A stretch of 64,000 bases of DNA from Dechloromonas aromatica (nom. nud.) (GTDB lineage: Bacteria; Pseudomonadota; Gammaproteobacteria; Burkholderiales; Rhodocyclaceae): contig JAFIHA010000024.1 in NCBI GenBank assembly GCA_017848965.1, positions 62,001 through 126,000 of the forward strand, read 5' to 3'. The notes below the pieces were generated by a model. It made no database searches, was not told where the DNA came from, and saw nothing but the letters and a program-made list of their open reading frames with translations. Positions 48,415 to 57,132 of the stretch are shown piece by piece; the first letter of the stretch is position 1, and every line of letters starts with the position of its first letter. The translations under genes were made by a program, and so were the position numbers.

Positions 48415-49203
48415 ATGAAGCTGACTACCCTGCATCGCATCGGCTGGCTGCTGCTCGCCGCCGTCGCCGTCTTCGCCGCCTTCGGGCCGGCGCTCACCGG
48501 TACCGATCCCTTCGCCCAGGACCTGCGCGCCTTCCTGCAGGCGCCCGGCCTGGCGCATCCGCTCGGCACCGACCACCTCGGCCGCAGCATGCTTGCCCGG
48601 CTTGCCGATGCCGCCCAACTCTCGCTCGGGCTGGCCGCGCTGAGCGTGCTATCGGCGGCGATTCCGGGCACCGTGCTCGGCATCCTCGCGGCCTGGTACG
48701 GCGGCGCGCTGGAAAAAGTGCTGCTGTTCATCTCCGACTCGGTACTGGCGCTGCCCGGCCTGCTGCTGGTGCTGCTGCTGGCGACACTGGCGCCGGGCGA
48801 GTTCTGGCCGCTTTACCTGGGCCTGTCGCTGGCCTTCTGGGTCGAGTACTTCCGCGTCGTTCGCGCCAGCGCCCGGACGCTGTTCGCCTCGCCCGGCGTC
48901 GAGGCCTCGCTGCTGCTCGGTTTCGGTCTCGGCTACATCGTCCGCCGTCACGTCTGGCCGGAACTGGCGCCGGTGGTGCGGACGCTGGCCAGCTTCGGCC
49001 TGGCCGCCGCGGTGCTGGCGATGGCCGCGCTCGGCTTCGTCGGCGTCGGCGTCAAGCCGCCGCGCCCGGAGCTTGGCGTGATGATGACCGAGCTGCTGCC
49101 GTACTACCAGGAAGCCCCCTGGCTGATCGCCGCGCCGGTCGGCCTGCTGGCGACGACCTTGCTGGCGCTGATCCTGATCCAGCACGAGGAGAAGAACGCA
49201 TGA
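48415..49203 (+). CDS. ABC permease, NikC/DppC-like
   Basis: 262 residues with about five to six helices. The N-terminal GTDHLGRSMLARL is the DppC/NikC hallmark. The stop overlaps the ATPase gene start. Shorter than the usual 280-300 residues but complete. Confidence 0.87.
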   Translation: MKLTTLHRIGWLLLAAVAVFAAFGPALTGTDPFAQDLRAFLQAPGLAHPLGTDHLGRSMLARLADAAQLSLGLAALSVLSAAIPGTVLGILAAWYGGALEKVLLFISDSVLALPGLLLVLLLATLAPGEFWPLYLGLSLAFWVEYFRVVRASARTLFASPGVEASLLLGFGLGYIVRRHVWPELAPVVRTLASFGLAAAVLAMAALGFVGVGVKPPRPELGVMMTELLPYYQEAPWLIAAPVGLLATTLLALILIQHEEKNA

Positions 49204-50600
49204 AGCGCATCCTGGCGGTTGACGGGCTGAGCGTTCGCGCCGGCGACAACGCGCTGCTGCGCGACGTGAGTTTCGCGCTGGCGCCGGGCGAGGCGCTGAC
49301 CCTGGTCGGCCAGAGCGGCGCCGGCAAATCGCTGCTGGCGCAGGCGATCATGGGCAATCTGCCGGATGCCTTGCAGGCGGCCGGTACGGTCGAGGTTGCC
49401 GGCGTCGCCTCGGCCGCCGCCGACCACCACACGCGCCGGCCGCTGTGGGGTCGCCAGCTCGGCCTGCTGCCGCAGGAGCCCTGGCTGGCGCTCGACCCGA
49501 CCATGCGCATCCTGGCCCAGGTCGAGGAAACCTATCGCCATGTCCGCCGCGACGGCAACGCCGCCAACGCCCGCCAGCGGGCGCGCGAGGCGCTGGCCGG
49601 CCTCGGCCTGCAGGACAAGGCCGGGCATTATCCGCACCAGATTTCGGGCGGCATGGCCCAGCGTGTCGCCTTCGCCGCGGTCTACGCCGGTGGCGCGCCG
49701 ATCCTGATCGCCGACGAACCGACCAAGGGCCTCGACCGGCGCATGCGCGACGAGGTCGTCACCTTGCTGCGCGAGGCCCTGCTCGAAGGCTGTGCGCTGC
49801 TCACGGTGACCCACGACCTGGAAGTCGCCGAGGCCCTCGGCGGCCGCCTGGCGGTGATCGAACAGGGGCGGATCGTCGAATCCGGTGCCACGACGACGGT
49901 GATGCAGGCGCCGCAGCATCCCTACACCCAGGCGCTGCTCGCTGCCCAGCCGCGCAACTGGCCGGCAGAGCCGGCGCCGGCCAGCGGCCAGCCGCTGCTG
50001 ACGGCGCAGGGCCTGGCCAAGGCTTTCGGCCGGCAGCGGCTGTTCGCCGGTATCGATCTCTGTGTCCATGCCGGCGAGCGGCTGGCGCTGACCGGCCCGA
50101 GCGGCTGCGGCAAGACGACGCTGGGCAACATCCTGCTCGGCGTGCTCAAGCCCGACGCCGGCCGTGTCGTCAGCCATGCGGCGCGCCCGTTCGCCTTCCA
50201 GAAGTTGTACCAGGACCCGGTCGCTGCCTTCCCGGCGCGGCAGACGCTGCGGCAAACCTTCGCCGACCTGTGCCGCCTGCACCGCCTCGACCCCGGCGCG
50301 GCGGCGCCGCTGCTCGCCGAGCTCGGCCTCGACGCCGCCTTGCTCGACCGCCTGCCGGGCGAAGTTTCGGGCGGCGAACTGCAGCGCATCGCGATCGCCC
50401 GCATCCTGCTGCTTAAGCCGCAACTGGTTTTTGCCGACGAGCCGACCTCGCGCCTCGACGCGATCACCCAGAAGCAGACCATGGCCGTGCTTCTGCGCGC
50501 CCTTGAGCGCAGCGGCGCGGCGCTGGTCCTGGTCACCCACGACGATGCTTTGGCCGAACGGGTTGCCGGACGGCGCCTGGCTATCGACACGGCGTACTGA
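49200..50600 (+). CDS. Fused double ABC ATPase (NikDE/DppDF-like)
   Basis: 466 residues containing two ATP-binding domains. First, about 1-245: Walker A GQSGAGKS, signature ISGGMAQRV, Walker B ILIADEPTKGLD. Second, about 260-466: GPSGCGKTT, VSGGELQRI, LVFADEPTSRLD. It fuses the two ATPases usually encoded separately in nickel/peptide systems and completes the importer. Confidence 0.9.
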   Translation: MKRILAVDGLSVRAGDNALLRDVSFALAPGEALTLVGQSGAGKSLLAQAIMGNLPDALQAAGTVEVAGVASAAADHHTRRPLWGRQLGLLPQEPWLALDPTMRILAQVEETYRHVRRDGNAANARQRAREALAGLGLQDKAGHYPHQISGGMAQRVAFAAVYAGGAPILIADEPTKGLDRRMRDEVVTLLREALLEGCALLTVTHDLEVAEALGGRLAVIEQGRIVESGATTTVMQAPQHPYTQALLAAQPRNWPAEPAPASGQPLLTAQGLAKAFGRQRLFAGIDLCVHAGERLALTGPSGCGKTTLGNILLGVLKPDAGRVVSHAARPFAFQKLYQDPVAAFPARQTLRQTFADLCRLHRLDPGAAAPLLAELGLDAALLDRLPGEVSGGELQRIAIARILLLKPQLVFADEPTSRLDAITQKQTMAVLLRALERSGAALVLVTHDDALAERVAGRRLAIDTAY

Positions 50601-50916
50601 ACGCGTTATGTGGCTGTGTGAGCGGAGCCTGTTTGCCGGATTGGGCGAGGAAGATGAATCGTCGGCCTGAAAATGCCGGGTGGCGGCTTTAAGAAACTGA
50701 CGCGCCTGCCGACGAAAGGGAAACACTGCGCCGGCAATACAAATCCGGCAAACCCTGTAACTGCAATGAATTTGACAATGGAATTTGGTGGCGATTTTGG
50801 GGAGAAATCGTCATTGGCCGCTTCTGGCTGCGGGCTGCCATTGGGATGAGACCGGATTTCGCCAAAGCGGAATATCTGGCACGGAGGTCGGCAAGGAAAC
50901 TCCTCAGGCAGATCAT
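50601..50916. other. Gap after the ABC operon
   Basis: About 316 bases with no supported gene or terminator; base composition is mixed. Short open frames here lack ribosome binding sites. Confidence 0.5.
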
Positions 50917-51285
50917 TCACCGCTCCCCAACCAGCGCCGCCCTCAGCAATTCAATGAACGCCGTCGTCCGGCTTGGTATCAGCCGGCGGCCGGGGGTGAC
51001 GCACCAGAGCGTGACCGAGGGCAGGGACCAGTCCGGGAGGATGCGCTGGAGCAGGCCGCGTTCGACCCAGGGGCGGGCCATGCGCTCGTCGAGGCCGACG
51101 ATGCCGAGGCCGTGCGCGGCCATTTCGCGTTGCAGGCCGGGTGAGTTGGCGGCGAGCGGGCCGTTGGGCAGGCCTTCCCAGTGTTCGCTGCCGCGCGTCA
51201 GGCGCCAGGGCTGGGCGCTGCCGTTGCCGCCGATCAATTGCAGGGCGTGGTGCTGCATCAGCTCGGGCGGCGTTTGCGGCTCGCC
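50917..51285 (-). pseudogene. Truncated LysR gene copy (C-terminal 122 codons)
   Basis: 369 bp that match 52438-52806 with 21 mismatches and no gaps. It encodes the last part of the effector domain (GEPQTPPELMQHHALQL... to the stop). The HTH and first half are missing; similarity stops abruptly at 51285. A GTG at 51312 could start a short product but it would lack DNA-binding. Confidence 0.88.
50917..51285. repeat. Left copy of 369-bp direct repeat
   Basis: Direct repeat of 52438-52806, same orientation, about 94% identical by hand count. The pair brackets the nucleotidyltransferase cassette. Confidence 0.9.
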
Positions 51286-51368
51286 TTGGAGCGCGAGATT
51301 CTGTTGCCACACGTTGTCTGATGGCTAAGCGCTAAAATCAGCCATTCCACATCGCGCCGCAGATCAAT

Positions 51369-51953
51369 ATGACCCCGATGTACCGCGCAATCCTGCAGCT
51401 ATTTGCGAATCTTGCAGCGGATCTTGCCGCACGTAATCTCCCTGAGCATTCAGTGCATGCGTATGTTTTCGGCGGTTGTGCCGTGCATATGCACACACGG
51501 TCCAGGGCGAGTTCCGATGTCGATGTGGAGTTTGACTACGATGCCATGGTCAAGGTGTCGGAGGTTCGTCTGGTACTCGAGCAGTTGCCGCCGGTGGATT
51601 ATGACGACCCAGTCACTGGTCCATCTCAACTGATCTGGGATGCCAACTTCAACACCACCTTTGGTCCGCTGCACGAGGATTACCAGGCGCGTGCCCAAGA
51701 GATCGAGCGGGCGCCCGGTTCTCCGGTCGTCGTGTGGCTGCCGGGTGCCGAAGACCTTGCCCTGTCGAAACTCGGTCGCTTTGCGGATGTCGACCAGAAT
51801 GACATTCTCGAACTGCTGTCGCTGCCCGAATCAAGTTGGGAGCTGTTCGAGTCGCTGGCACGGGATGTCAGCGGCTACTATGTCGGCCCGCCGCTTGATT
51901 CTAAAATCGCTTACATTCGAAAACGCCTAGAAAAACACAGGAAGAAACCGTGA
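51369..51953 (+). CDS. DUF6036-like nucleotidyltransferase-fold protein
   Basis: 194 residues. VFGGCAVHMHTR (GG motif, about 32-44) and SDVDVEFD (about 49-56) fit the nucleotidyltransferase G-G...D-x-D core; EDLALSKLGRF...DQNDILEL fits the DUF6036/AbiEii-like lysine-arginine helix. ATG 51369, with ATG 51378 as alternative. It overlaps the next gene, giving a two-gene module. Nucleotidyltransferases of this type are often toxin or antitoxin components; the role here is inferred. Confidence 0.7.
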   Translation: MTPMYRAILQLFANLAADLAARNLPEHSVHAYVFGGCAVHMHTRSRASSDVDVEFDYDAMVKVSEVRLVLEQLPPVDYDDPVTGPSQLIWDANFNTTFGPLHEDYQARAQEIERAPGSPVVVWLPGAEDLALSKLGRFADVDQNDILELLSLPESSWELFESLARDVSGYYVGPPLDSKIAYIRKRLEKHRKKP

Positions 51954-52396
51954 CCGCTCGTAAATCCGAATTCGAAAAGCTCCTCGGCCGAGTGGTGAGC
52001 CAAGGTGTCGCTCGTGCTGATTCTGGGTTGCTACGCGAGGTCGCCGAAAAGCTCTGGTATGGTCGCAGCGTGCCCAATCTTTCGAAATTTCCCGAGCCCG
52101 AGCGCCGTGAAGCGGGCTATCTGCTTGATCGCCTGGCGCGCGTGAATGTGATGGCGGTGGCGCGCAAGCAGAAAGTGTTGGCGGCTTTGACTCCCTATAA
52201 GCCATCCACTCCCGATTTGCAGGTCGGGCACAGAGACGTATTGGCCGTCACCTGGGGTGCCCGCGAAGAGCTGACACCACGTATGGCCGAACTTTTGCCG
52301 TACCAGACGCGAACCTACGAAGCAGAGAGGAAGGCGCACGCAAAGAGGCTGCGGGCGCAGGCGGCCAAAGGGGTTTCGCCGGGCAAAAAGCCGTAG
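51950..52396 (+). CDS. Basic hypothetical protein partner of the nucleotidyltransferase
   Basis: 148 residues from GTG 51950 (AGGAAG upstream), overlapping the preceding stop by 4 bases. Helical, rich in Arg/Lys especially at the C-terminus (KAHAKRLRAQAAKG...PGKKP). No family recognised. Tight coupling to the nucleotidyltransferase suggests a toxin-antitoxin-like pair or a nucleic-acid-binding partner. Confidence 0.65.
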   Translation: MTARKSEFEKLLGRVVSQGVARADSGLLREVAEKLWYGRSVPNLSKFPEPERREAGYLLDRLARVNVMAVARKQKVLAALTPYKPSTPDLQVGHRDVLAVTWGAREELTPRMAELLPYQTRTYEAERKAHAKRLRAQAAKGVSPGKKP

Positions 52397-52437
52397 CGTT
52401 CGCGCTGGCCGGCAAAGTAAACCCTCTGTCGGATCGC

Positions 52438-52806
52438 TCACCGCTCCCCCGTCAGCGCCGCCCTCAGCAATTCGATGAACGCCGTTGTCCTGCTAGGTAT
52501 CAGGCGGCGGCCGGGGGTGACGCACCAGAGGGTGACCGAGGGCAGGGACCAGTCCGGGAGGATGCGCTGAAGTAGGCCGCGTTCGATCCAGGGGCGGGCC
52601 ATGCGGTCGTCGAGGCCGACGATGCCGAGGCCGTGCGCGGCCATTTCGCGTTGCAGGCCGGGGGAGTTGGCGGCGAGTGGGCCGTTGGGCAGGCCTTCCC
52701 AGTGTTCGTTGCCGCGCGTCAGGCGCCAGGGTAGGGCGCTGCCGTTGCCGCCGATCAGTTGCAGGGCGTGGTGCTGCATCAGCTCGGGCGGCGTCTGCGG
52801 TTCGCC
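52438..52806. repeat. Right copy of 369-bp direct repeat
   Basis: The 3' end of the intact LysR gene; see the left copy. Confidence 0.9.
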
Positions 52807-53340
52807 GTAGCGCTTGAGGTAGGCCGGGCTGGCGTAGAGGCCGTTGGCCATTTCGCAGAGCTGGCGGGCGACCAGCGTGGCGTCGTCGGGCAGGTGGGCG
52901 GCGGCGCGGATGGCGAGGTCGAAGCGTTCGGCGAGCAGGTCGACGCGGCGCGGTGAGAGGTCGAGTTCCAGACGGACCTCCGGGTAGCGGGTGGCGTAGT
53001 CGAGCAGGATGGGCGTCAGGTCGAGTTCGCGGAAGTCGGGCGGCATCGACACGCGCAGCACGCCGCGCGGCGTTCCCTGCCGATACTGGGCGATGGCGGC
53101 GGCGGCTTCGGTTTCTTCCTGCAGGCGGCGGGCGTGGTCGAGGATGCGTTCGCCGAATTCGGTGATGGTCAGGCGGCGCGTGCTGCGCGTCAGCAGGCGT
53201 TCGCCGAGGCGGCTTTCGAGGGCGCTCAGGCGGCGCGACAGCGTCGATTTGGGCAGGCCGACGCGCTCGGCGGCGCGGGCGAAGCTGCCGCTGTCCACGA
53301 CGTGGGCGAAGAGGATGAGGTCGTTGGCGTCGAGTTCCAT
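52438..53340 (-). CDS. LysR-family transcriptional regulator
   Basis: 300 residues: winged HTH (1-60) with RAAERVGLPKSTLSRRLSAL and an effector domain (about 90-295). Full length and intact. Divergent from an azoreductase gene, with a palindrome between them, so it probably regulates that gene. Its 3' 369 bp is duplicated at 50917-51285. Confidence 0.9.
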   Translation of the reverse strand: MELDANDLILFAHVVDSGSFARAAERVGLPKSTLSRRLSALESRLGERLLTRSTRRLTITEFGERILDHARRLQEETEAAAAIAQYRQGTPRGVLRVSMPPDFRELDLTPILLDYATRYPEVRLELDLSPRRVDLLAERFDLAIRAAAHLPDDATLVARQLCEMANGLYASPAYLKRYGEPQTPPELMQHHALQLIGGNGSALPWRLTRGNEHWEGLPNGPLAANSPGLQREMAAHGLGIVGLDDRMARPWIERGLLQRILPDWSLPSVTLWCVTPGRRLIPSRTTAFIELLRAALTGER

Positions 53341-53351
53341 GGCGGCTTATT

Positions 53352-53367
53352 GTTCCATTGATGGAAC
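53352..53367. promoter_or_regulatory. Palindromic operator between lysR and azoR
   Basis: GTTCCAT-TG-ATGGAAC, a perfect 7-bp inverted repeat 12 bases upstream of the LysR start. Typical for LysR-type autoregulation and control of the divergent gene. Confidence 0.6.
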
Positions 53368-53494
53368 GATGATACTCATTCCGACGGCTTCCGGTGCTGA
53401 AATTGCGTCAATAGAATGGGCTCCATGGTGACGGCGCGCTTGATCCGCAAGCCAAAGCCGAACCGAACCCAAGCAATCACCTGGAGAAGCCATC

Positions 53495-54094
53495 ATGAAG
53501 ATCCTGCAAATCAACGCCAGCGCCCGTTCTGCCGGGGCCAATTCCACCCGCCTGGCCGATGCCATCAGCGCCCGCCTGCTCGCCCGCAACCCCGGCGCGA
53601 CGGTCGAGCTGCGCGACCTCGCCGCGCAGCCGCATCCGGTGCTCGACGAGCCGGCGCTGGGCGCCTTGTTCACCCCGGCCGAGCAGCGCACGCCGGAGCA
53701 GGCTGCCCGCGTTGCGCTCGACGATGCGCTGATCGCCCAGGTGCAGGCGGTCGATGTGATCGTGCTTGGCGTGCCGATGTACAACTTCGGCGTGCCCGTG
53801 CAACTGAAGACCTGGATCGACGCCATCGCCCGCGCCGGCGTCACCTTCCGCTACACCGCCAACGGGCCGGAAGGGCTGCTCAAGGGCAAGAAGGTCTATG
53901 TCGCGCTGGCCCGCGGCGGCCTTTACCGCGATACGCCGGCCGATTCGCAGGTGCCTTACCTGAAGAGCGTGCTCGCCTTCCTCGGCATGACCGACGTCGA
54001 GTTCATCTACGCCGAAGGCCTGGCGATGGGCGCCGACTCGGCCAGCAGGGCTTTTGCCGAAGCCGCGGCACGGATCGAGGAAGTCGTGGTCTGA
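53495..54094 (+). CDS. azoR: FMN-dependent NADH-azoreductase / quinone reductase
   Basis: 199-residue flavodoxin-fold protein (Flavodoxin_2). The FMN-binding loop [14 protein letters not shown] (about 9-22) and [18 protein letters not shown] (about 94-111) are AzoR hallmarks. It reduces azo compounds and quinones with NADH in the cytosol. Followed by a pirin gene on the same strand, a common pairing. Confidence 0.9.
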   Translation: MKILQINASARSAGANSTRLADAISARLLARNPGATVELRDLAAQPHPVLDEPALGALFTPAEQRTPEQAARVALDDALIAQVQAVDVIVLGVPMYNFGVPVQLKTWIDAIARAGVTFRYTANGPEGLLKGKKVYVALARGGLYRDTPADSQVPYLKSVLAFLGMTDVEFIYAEGLAMGADSASRAFAEAAARIEEVVV

Positions 54095-54142
54095 TTGCTG
54101 ACCACGCCGCCAATCGCCCCAACCCCAATGGAGACTGATGCC

Positions 54143-55024
54143 ATGACTGCAACGCTATCCACCGTCCTGCAAAGCCGCCAAGTAGAGCGCCTGGTGCAGG
54201 GCAAGCAGACCTCGGACGGCGCCGGGGTGCGCCTGACCCGCGTGCTGACGCAGAACCTGCAACGCCGGCTCGACCCCTTCCTGATGCTCGACGCCTTCCG
54301 CAACGAGAACCCGGAGGACTACATCGGCGGCTTTCCCGATCACCCGCACCGCGGCTTCGAGGCCGTCACCTACATGCTCGCCGGGCGCATGCGCCACCAC
54401 GACACCGCTGGCAACGCCGGCCTGCTCGGGCCGGGCGGTGCGCAGTGGATGACGGCGGGCAGCGGCCTGATCCATTCCGAACTGCCGGAACAGGAAGAGG
54501 GGCTGATGGAAGGCTTCCAGCTCTGGCTCAACCTGCCGGCGCGCGACAAGATGATCGCCCCCAGCTACCGCGACATCCCGCCGGAACAGATTCCCGAGGC
54601 GACCACGGCGGCGGGCGTGCGCGTGCGCATCATCGCCGGCAGCAGCCAGGGCGTGGCCGGTGCCGTGCAGCGCGAGGCAACGCAGCCGCTCTACCTGGAC
54701 GTGCATCTGCCGGCCGGCGGGCGTTTTGAACAGGCGATCCCGGCCGGGCACAACGCCTTCGTCTATGTCTATCGCGGCAGCGTCGAGGTCGGCGGCACGG
54801 TAGTGGAGGACCGCCACATGGCCATCTTCGCCAACGACGGTGGCGACGGCGTTACGCTGGCGGCGAGCGAAGAGGCCCGCGCGCTGATCGTCGCCGGCCA
54901 GCCGCTGGGCGAACCCATCGCCCAGTACGGCCCCTTCGTGATGAATACCGGTGCCGAGATCGAGCAGACGCTGCGCGACTACCGCGACGGCAAGTTCGAG
55001 GCGGCGGTGGTGCAATCCTTGTGA
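54143..55024 (+). CDS. Pirin family protein
   Basis: 293-residue bicupin. The N-terminal cupin has the metal ligands in FPDHPHRGFEAVTYML and SGLIHSE. Pirins can act as quercetin dioxygenases or redox-sensitive regulators. ATG 54143 is preferred because GGAG lies 9 bases upstream; ATG 54128 is possible. Confidence 0.9.
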   Translation: MTATLSTVLQSRQVERLVQGKQTSDGAGVRLTRVLTQNLQRRLDPFLMLDAFRNENPEDYIGGFPDHPHRGFEAVTYMLAGRMRHHDTAGNAGLLGPGGAQWMTAGSGLIHSELPEQEEGLMEGFQLWLNLPARDKMIAPSYRDIPPEQIPEATTAAGVRVRIIAGSSQGVAGAVQREATQPLYLDVHLPAGGRFEQAIPAGHNAFVYVYRGSVEVGGTVVEDRHMAIFANDGGDGVTLAASEEARALIVAGQPLGEPIAQYGPFVMNTGAEIEQTLRDYRDGKFEAAVVQSL

Positions 55025-55084
55025 ACCCTCCGGCGGGGCCGGGGTCGTAAGCCGGTTCCCGCACCTTCCTGAAAGCCCGCCCGC

Positions 55085-56005
55085 ATGGACCTCGCCCAGA
55101 TTACCGAATCGCTCCAGCGCGACGCCGTCTGGGTGGTCTTCCTCAACGTCCTCGCGCAGCAGGGCGGCCTGCCGGTGCCGGCGGTGCCGACGCTGCTGCT
55201 CGCCGGCAGCCTGGCGCTGTCGTCCGGGCAACTGGCGGCCATGCTCGCCGCCGCCATCCTCGCCTCGGTGCTCGCCGATGCGCTCTGGTACCTGGCCGGG
55301 CGTGCCTTCGGCTACCGTGTGCTGGCCGGGCTGTGCCGGCTGTCGATCAATCCGGCTTCCTGCGTCAGCCAGACCGAATCGCGCTTTGTCCGCTGGGGGC
55401 TGGGCTCGCTGGTGGTCGCCAAGTTCGTGCCGGGGTTTTCCACGGTGGCGCCGCCGATTGCCGGCGCGCTGCGCATGAGCCTGCCCGGCTTCGTCCTCGC
55501 ATCCGCCGCCGGCGCCGCCTTGTGGGCCGGTTTGGCGCTGGTCGCCGGCTGGGTGCTGCGCAGCGAAGTGCAGGCGGTGATCGCCGCGCTCGACCGCAAT
55601 GCCGCCGGCACGCTACTCGTCGTCGCCGCCGTGATCGGTCTCTGGCTGGGCTGGAAGCTGTGGCAGAAATACCGCTTCCGCCGCCTGTCGGCGGTGCCGC
55701 ACATCAGCATCGGCGAACTGCTCGCCGCGCTCGACTCAAACCAGCCGCCGCTTGTGCTCGACCTGCGCGGCGCCATCATGGTTGCCGAAACCGGCCCCAT
55801 CCCCGGCGCCGTCGTCGCCGAGCACGACCGCCTGTTCGAAGCGGTGGGCGACTGGCCACGGCACCAGCCCATCGTCACCCTCTGCCATTGCCCGGAAGAC
55901 GCCGGCGCCATCCAGGCCGCCAACCGTCTGCTCGATGCCGGCTATCGCTCGGTACGGCCGCTGCTCGGTGGTTACGATGCGTGGCGGGCGGGCAAGGCTT
56001 GCTGA
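55085..56005 (+). CDS. DedA-family membrane protein fused to rhodanese
   Basis: 306 residues. N-terminal DedA/VTT domain (about 10-200) with several helices and the VAKFVPGFSTVAPPIAG motif. A C-terminal rhodanese-like domain (about 215-300) has DLRG and the CHCPEDAG loop with its catalytic-position cysteine. DedA proteins flip or handle lipids and support the proton motive force; the rhodanese role is unknown. Convergent with ctaA. Confidence 0.88.
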   Translation: MDLAQITESLQRDAVWVVFLNVLAQQGGLPVPAVPTLLLAGSLALSSGQLAAMLAAAILASVLADALWYLAGRAFGYRVLAGLCRLSINPASCVSQTESRFVRWGLGSLVVAKFVPGFSTVAPPIAGALRMSLPGFVLASAAGAALWAGLALVAGWVLRSEVQAVIAALDRNAAGTLLVVAAVIGLWLGWKLWQKYRFRRLSAVPHISIGELLAALDSNQPPLVLDLRGAIMVAETGPIPGAVVAEHDRLFEAVGDWPRHQPIVTLCHCPEDAGAIQAANRLLDAGYRSVRPLLGGYDAWRAGKAC

Positions 56006-56006
56006 G

Positions 56007-57125
56007 TCAGAACTGCTGTTGAACTGACGTTTTCGCTGCTTGGGGCGTTTGATCTTCCCGGCGAAGGTCTGCCGATGCTTGCCTTGCTCCGAGCGCACGC
56101 GTTTCACCCGAAGGCGACCAGCCGCTGCCGGCCGGGCTCGGGCTGCGCTGGAGCAGGATGTTGATGGCCAGCGTCGCGGTCAGCAGGGCGGCGGCGCCCA
56201 GGGTATGGAGGACGGCGACGGGCAGCGGCAGCGAGAGCAGGACATTGCCCAGGCCGAGGCCGATTTGCAGCGCAAGCAGGCCGAGCAGCAGGCCGCCCCA
56301 GCGCCGCCAGCGGCGATGGCCGGTACGGATCAGCGAAACCGCCAGCGCGCCGACGATCAGCGCCACCGCCAGCGCGCCCAGGCGATGGCTCCAGTGGATG
56401 GCGGTCAGGCTGGCCAGCGGCAGCAACTGGCCGTCCGCGGTCTGGCCGAGTTCGCGGTGCAGGCTGAAGGCATGGTCAAACTCCATCTCCGGCCGCCATT
56501 GCCCCTGGCAGGTCGGGAAATCGGCGCAGGCGAGGGCCGCGTAGTTGCTGCTGACCCAACCGCCCAGCGCGATCTGCAACACGATGAGCAGCAAGGCGCC
56601 GCCGGCCAGCAGCCGCAGGGCGCGGCCGGCGGGCGCTTCGCCGCTTCTTTCGCGCCGGGCGAAGAGCATGCCGGCGAGCAGCGAGAGCGTGGCCATGCCG
56701 CCGAGCAGATGCAGCATGACGATGACCGGCTTGAGCAGATAGGTCACGGTCCACATGCCGAGCGCCGCCTGCAGGCAGACGATCAGCAGCAGGGCGGTGG
56801 GCAGCGCCGGCGACTGGTGTTGGCGGCATTCCCGGCGCCAGGCGAGGATGCACAGCGTCAGCACGAGCAGGCCGAGGCTGCCGGCCAGGTAGCGGTGCAG
56901 CATCTCCTTCCAGGCCTTGCCGGTTTCCAGCGGGCGTTCCGGGTAGGCCTGCGCCGCCGCCAGTTGCTCGGCCGGCGCGTCGGGGACGCCCAGCCAGTGG
57001 CCATAACAGCCCGGCCAGTCGGGGCAGCCGAGGCCGGCATCGGACAGGCGCACGTAGGCGCCAAGGGCGATGACGGCAAAGGCGAGCAGGGTGGCGAGCA
57101 GGAGCAGGCGGTGGAAGAGACGCAC
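56007..57125 (-). CDS. ctaA: Heme A synthase
   Basis: 372 residues from GTG 57125 (a TTG at 57149 would add 8), eight membrane helices. GAYVRLSDAGLGCPDWPGCYG is the CtaA/COX15 signature, repeated as GGWVSSNYAALACADFPTC. It converts heme O to heme A for the oxidase. Follows ctaB with a 7-base gap. The C-terminus has a long polar tail. Confidence 0.92.
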   Translation of the reverse strand: MRLFHRLLLLATLLAFAVIALGAYVRLSDAGLGCPDWPGCYGHWLGVPDAPAEQLAAAQAYPERPLETGKAWKEMLHRYLAGSLGLLVLTLCILAWRRECRQHQSPALPTALLLIVCLQAALGMWTVTYLLKPVIVMLHLLGGMATLSLLAGMLFARRERSGEAPAGRALRLLAGGALLLIVLQIALGGWVSSNYAALACADFPTCQGQWRPEMEFDHAFSLHRELGQTADGQLLPLASLTAIHWSHRLGALAVALIVGALAVSLIRTGHRRWRRWGGLLLGLLALQIGLGLGNVLLSLPLPVAVLHTLGAAALLTATLAINILLQRSPSPAGSGWSPSGETRALGARQASADLRREDQTPQAAKTSVQQQF

Positions 57126-57132
57126 GGTGTTA

